Source: JALORV01 sp035429805
GTDB taxonomy: Bacteria > Pseudomonadota > Gammaproteobacteria > Burkholderiales > Burkholderiaceae_F
DNA length: 64,000 bases
Assembly (NCBI GenBank): GCA_035429805.1
Contig: DAOMFL010000007.1
Location: 1 to 64,000 of the forward strand
Direction: 5' to 3'
The notes beneath the pieces were generated by a model. That model worked only from the letters and a program-made list of their open reading frames with translations, was not told the DNA's origin and did no database searches. The translations under genes were made by a program, and so were the position numbers. Shown piece after piece: positions 61,286-64,000 of this stretch. Every line of letters begins with the position of its first letter. Positions within the stretch are counted from its first letter, which is position 1.

Positions 61286-61955
61286 GCGGCCCGCGGTAGA
61301 GGTGATGCGCCCGAATATAGTCGAGGACTGCGGGTGGCACCGTCGCGGCAAGACGGGCGTCGTCCTGCGGGCTGCGCGCCTCGCCGAGCAGCCGTCGGAC
61401 CTCGGTTGCGGACGCATCCACCGGCGTCATCGCCAGATCGACGATCTGGCCTGCGGGGCTGTCGACGAGGTCGCCGGCGTACTTGAGGTAGCGCGCATCG
61501 CGCAGTTTCTGCAGCGCCGGGCCGAGCTTCGGTGTCGCTGCTGCGCGGCGCGCAACCGCGATGTGCGCAAGTTCCGGAATGCGTTCCCACTCGCGCCAGG
61601 TGTCGAAGCGTTCGAACTGGTCGGCACCCATGATCAGCACCAGCGGCACCTCCGGACCCAGGCGCGACCGGAGCTCGCGCAGCGTATCGATTGTGTAGGT
61701 CGGTCCGCCGCGCTCGATCTCCGCGAGGTCCAGGATCATGCGGCGCCGCACGAACGGCAGTTCGCTGTCGATCGCCAGCCGGATCATCTGCGCCCGATGT
61801 TCGGCCGCGGTCATTGGTTCCTTCTGCCATGGCTGGGCCGCGGGGATGAGGCGCACCTCCGCGATCGGCAGGTTCGCCAGCGCATCGCGGGCAAGTTGCA
61901 GGTGCCCGACATGAATCGGGTCGAAGCTGCCGCCGAGAAGTCCGATCGGATCCAT
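61275..61955 (-). CDS. nadD: Nicotinate-nucleotide adenylyltransferase
   Basis: A 226-residue enzyme converting nicotinate mononucleotide and ATP to deamido-NAD. The nucleotidyltransferase loop GGSFDPIHVGHLQLA at the start, GPTYTIDTLREL, LIMGADQFERFDTWREW and SATEVRRLL near the end (ISSTxIR-like) are standard. It is co-transcribed with rsfS and rlmH and lies 13 bases after hemF. Confidence 0.95.
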   Translation of the reverse strand: MDPIGLLGGSFDPIHVGHLQLARDALANLPIAEVRLIPAAQPWQKEPMTAAEHRAQMIRLAIDSELPFVRRRMILDLAEIERGGPTYTIDTLRELRSRLGPEVPLVLIMGADQFERFDTWREWERIPELAHIAVARRAAATPKLGPALQKLRDARYLKYAGDLVDSPAGQIVDLAMTPVDASATEVRRLLGEARSPQDDARLAATVPPAVLDYIRAHHLYRGPHGH

Positions 61956-61968
61956 CTTTTGCTGCCGG

Positions 61969-62898
61969 TCAGGCCCAGTCGCGCGGCCGCAGGAAGTCGG
62001 TGTACAGCCGGGCTTCAGCGCTGCCTGGCTCCGGATGCCAGTCGTACTTCCAGTGCACCACCGGCGGCAGCGACATCAGGATCGACTCCGTGCGTCCGCC
62101 CGACTGGAGGCCGAACAGCGTGCCGCGGTCGAACACGAGGTTGAACTCCACGTAGCGGCCACGGCGGTAGGCCTGGAACTCGCGTTCGCGCGGCCCGTAC
62201 TCGCGCTGGCGGTGGCGCTCGACGATCGGCACATAGGCGTGGAGGAACGCGTCACCTACGGCGCGCAGCATCGCAAAGCTCTGGTCGAAGCCGAGCTCGT
62301 GGAAGTCGTCGAAAAACACGCCACCGATGCCGCGCGGTTCGTTGCGGTGCTTCAGGAAGAAGTACTCGTCGCACCATTTCTTGAAGCGCGGGTGCTTGTC
62401 CTCGCCGAACGGCGCCAGTGCCCGTTTGCAGGTGGCGTGGAAGTGGCGCGCGTCTTCCTCGGTCGCGTAGTACGGCGTCAGGTCCATGCCGCCGCCAAAC
62501 CAGTACACATCGGGCTGGCTGTCGGCCTTCGCGATGAAGAACCGCACGTTCATGTGCACGGTAGGCACATGCGGATTGCGCGGGTGGAACACCAGCGACA
62601 CGCCCATCGCTTCGAAGCCGCGTCCCGCGAGCTCCGGGCGCTGTGCGGTCGCAGACGGCGGCAGCCTGCTGCCCAGCACGTGCGAGAAGCCGACGCCGCC
62701 ACGTTCCAGCAGGTTGCCGTCCTCGATGATGCGGGTCAGCCCGCCGCCACCGAGCGGAGCGCCGGGAGGCTTCTCCCACGCATCGGCGCGGAACGGTTTG
62801 CCGTCGAGCACTTCGAAGGCGCCGACGATGCGCTGCTGCAGCTCCAGCAGGTACTCGCGTACCGCCTGCGTATCGACGAACTCGGGGGCCGTGGTCAC
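61969..62898 (-). CDS. hemF: Oxygen-dependent coproporphyrinogen III oxidase
   Basis: A 309-residue enzyme of aerobic haem synthesis converting coproporphyrinogen III to protoporphyrinogen IX. GFEAMGVSLVFHPRNPHVPT, FGGGMDLTPYY, EPRGIGGVFFDDF and ESILMSLPPVVHWKYDW are conserved across the family. The start is GTG at 62898 with GGAGGG eight bases upstream. An upstream extension has no support. It heads the hemF-nadD-rsfS-rlmH-maf block. Confidence 0.95.
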   Translation of the reverse strand: MTTAPEFVDTQAVREYLLELQQRIVGAFEVLDGKPFRADAWEKPPGAPLGGGGLTRIIEDGNLLERGGVGFSHVLGSRLPPSATAQRPELAGRGFEAMGVSLVFHPRNPHVPTVHMNVRFFIAKADSQPDVYWFGGGMDLTPYYATEEDARHFHATCKRALAPFGEDKHPRFKKWCDEYFFLKHRNEPRGIGGVFFDDFHELGFDQSFAMLRAVGDAFLHAYVPIVERHRQREYGPREREFQAYRRGRYVEFNLVFDRGTLFGLQSGGRTESILMSLPPVVHWKYDWHPEPGSAEARLYTDFLRPRDWA

Positions 62899-62928
62899 TG
62901 GACTACCCTCCGCGCTGCGCGCGGCGGG

Positions 62929-62960
62929 ATGAGCGCTTCGGAGCGGCCGTGCGCGCTCAT
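62929..62960. repeat. Short palindrome related to the maf-rng element
   Basis: ATGAGCGC (62929-62936) and GCGCTCAT (62953-62960) flank TCGGAGCGGCCG. The sequence resembles one core arm of the palindromic element at 59468-59504. It lies between hemF and the peptidase gene and overlaps the peptidase stop. Confidence 0.5.
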
Positions 62961-64000
62961 GCCGCCTTGAGGTGCCGGCCGATGAAGGCAAGTACGGTCT
63001 CGTACCACGCGACAATGTTGCGCGGCTTCAGGATCCAGTGGTTCTCGTCCGGAAAGACCAGGAGCTCGCTCGGCACGCCGTGGTACTGAAGCGCCTCGAA
63101 GAGGTTGAGCCCTTCGCTGATCGGACACCGGTAGTCGAGCTCGCCGTGGATGATCAGTGCCGGCGTTTTCCACTGTGTGACGTGGCGGATCGGCGCGTAG
63201 CGATCGAAGCTGTCGGGGTTCGCATAGGGATTCTCGCCGCCCATCTCGAGATACCACCAGGCCGGATGGTCGGTGGTGCCGGTGAATTGCGCCATCGTCG
63301 TCACGCAGGCGTGCGTGATCAGGCACTTGAACCGCTGCGTCTGCGTGCCGATCCAGTTCGTCATGTAGCCGCCGAAGCTGCCGCCCATCGCCATGATCCG
63401 GTCGGCATCCACATCCGGCCGCTTCTCGATGGCGTCGGTGACAGCCATCAGGTCTTCGTAGCACTGCTTGCCCCAGACGTTGCCCCAGATGCCCTGGACA
63501 AACTCCTGCCCGAATCCGGTCGAGCCGCGCGCATTCGGCTGCACCACCGCGTAGCCGGCCGCGACCGCGAGCAGCGGATTCCAGCGCCAGTGCCAGCCGT
63601 CGCCGGTCATGCCGATCGGGCCGCCATGGATCCACAGCAGCGTCGGCACCTTGCCCTGAGCCTTGGCCGGCCGCGTGACGAAGTACTGGATCGGCGTGCC
63701 GTCGGTCGACGGCGTGCTGCAGTGCTCGACCTCGGCCCAGTCCGGGAAGGCAAAGCCCGACAACCGAGCCAGCGTCTGCGGTGGTGAATCCGGCGCGTTG
63801 GTGACGACGAAGGCTTCCGGCGGCTCGCGAAACGTCGAGCGGATGCCGACGATGCGCCCGTCGGCAAGCACGCGAAGGTCGCTGTGCGATCCGGCGCTGC
63901 GCGCGACCGTGAGGCGTGTGACTTTCTCCGAGGTCACGTCGACACTGAACACGGGCACGTGTCCGTCGAGATCCGCGGAGAAGACGATCTGGCGCCCGTC
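62957..64000 (-). CDS. S9 family (prolyl oligopeptidase-like) peptidase, 5' part outside window
   Basis: The C-terminal ~347 residues of a larger serine peptidase. The reading frame continues past base 64000. The alpha/beta-hydrolase domain has LLWIHGGPIGMTGDGWHWRW, the nucleophile Ser in GGSFGGYMTNW, Asp in HGELDYRCP and His in PDENHWILKP. Before it is the end of a beta-propeller (VFSADLDGHVPVFSVD). It belongs to the acylaminoacyl-peptidase/dipeptidyl-peptidase IV group. Localisation cannot be told without the N-terminus. Confidence 0.92.
   Translation of the reverse strand, partial: DGRQIVFSADLDGHVPVFSVDVTSEKVTRLTVARSAGSHSDLRVLADGRIVGIRSTFREPPEAFVVTNAPDSPPQTLARLSGFAFPDWAEVEHCSTPSTDGTPIQYFVTRPAKAQGKVPTLLWIHGGPIGMTGDGWHWRWNPLLAVAAGYAVVQPNARGSTGFGQEFVQGIWGNVWGKQCYEDLMAVTDAIEKRPDVDADRIMAMGGSFGGYMTNWIGTQTQRFKCLITHACVTTMAQFTGTTDHPAWWYLEMGGENPYANPDSFDRYAPIRHVTQWKTPALIIHGELDYRCPISEGLNLFEALQYHGVPSELLVFPDENHWILKPRNIVAWYETVLAFIGRHLKAA

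Overview
This is a GC-rich bacterial chromosome segment with dense, mostly housekeeping gene content. Betaproteobacteria are the best fit. The reasons are the block hemF-nadD-rsfS-rlmH-maf-rng, gltX followed by tRNA-Ala(GGC) and tRNA-Glu(TTC), dnaE close to msbA and an LPS-core gene set, cytochrome b561 next to two YceI proteins, and gloB/methyltransferase/rnhA/dnaQ synteny. The assignment rests on gene order and protein families recognised by eye. A gammaproteobacterium cannot be excluded. No rRNA operon, prophage, complete insertion sequence or CRISPR array was seen.

Layout. 0-4 kb: HIT protein, Ala-tRNA(Pro) deacylase-like protein, FMN reductase and an S53 kumamolisin-type peptidase. 4.3-14 kb: an ABC exporter, a MAPEG protein and an AttH/permease/ATPase ABC module that is split by an oppositely oriented Mg2+ P-type ATPase. 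14.2-16.1 kb: threonine ammonia-lyase and an alkyltransferase-like protein. 16.2-23.6 kb: a selenoneine pathway (egtD, senA, senC, senB). Between senA and senC lies a 3.1 kb block with two paralogous ribbon-helix-helix-like proteins, a TPR-HD-GYP c-di-GMP phosphodiesterase and a divergent 36-residue peptide with a perfect double-glycine leader. 23.8-30.4 kb: secreted proteins, nitronate monooxygenase-like protein, fabI, mltD and gloB. 30.4-36.9 kb: methyltransferase, rnhA and dnaQ, with an RND efflux pair inserted between rnhA and dnaQ. 36.9-43 kb: acyl-CoA ligase, tRNA-Val, a beta-propeller protein, gltX, tRNA-Ala and tRNA-Glu. 43-56 kb: dnaE, an MFS transporter and LPS genes (glycosyltransferases, msbA, O-antigen ligase-like protein, heptosyltransferases). 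56-64 kb: YceI pair, cytochrome b561, rng, a large palindromic intergenic element, maf-rlmH-rsfS-nadD, hemF and a peptidase cut by the window edge.

How genes work together. EgtD makes hercynine, SenC makes selenophosphate, SenB makes a selenosugar and SenA joins selenium to hercynine, so a full histidine-to-selenoneine route is visible. The LPS block holds core assembly, O-antigen ligation and MsbA export. The rng-to-nadD block is standard RNA, ribosome and NAD housekeeping.

Most interesting item: a gene at 20906-21016, too short for usual gene calling, encodes a peptide whose leader fits LSxxELxxVxGG. Cleavage would release a seven-residue, cysteine-containing core. It has its own strong terminator and a hairpin at the predicted transcript start, and it diverges from a TPR-containing HD-GYP enzyme. 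By analogy with TPR-based peptide receptors, I propose it as a candidate peptide-to-c-di-GMP signalling pair. This is inference from sequence and arrangement only.
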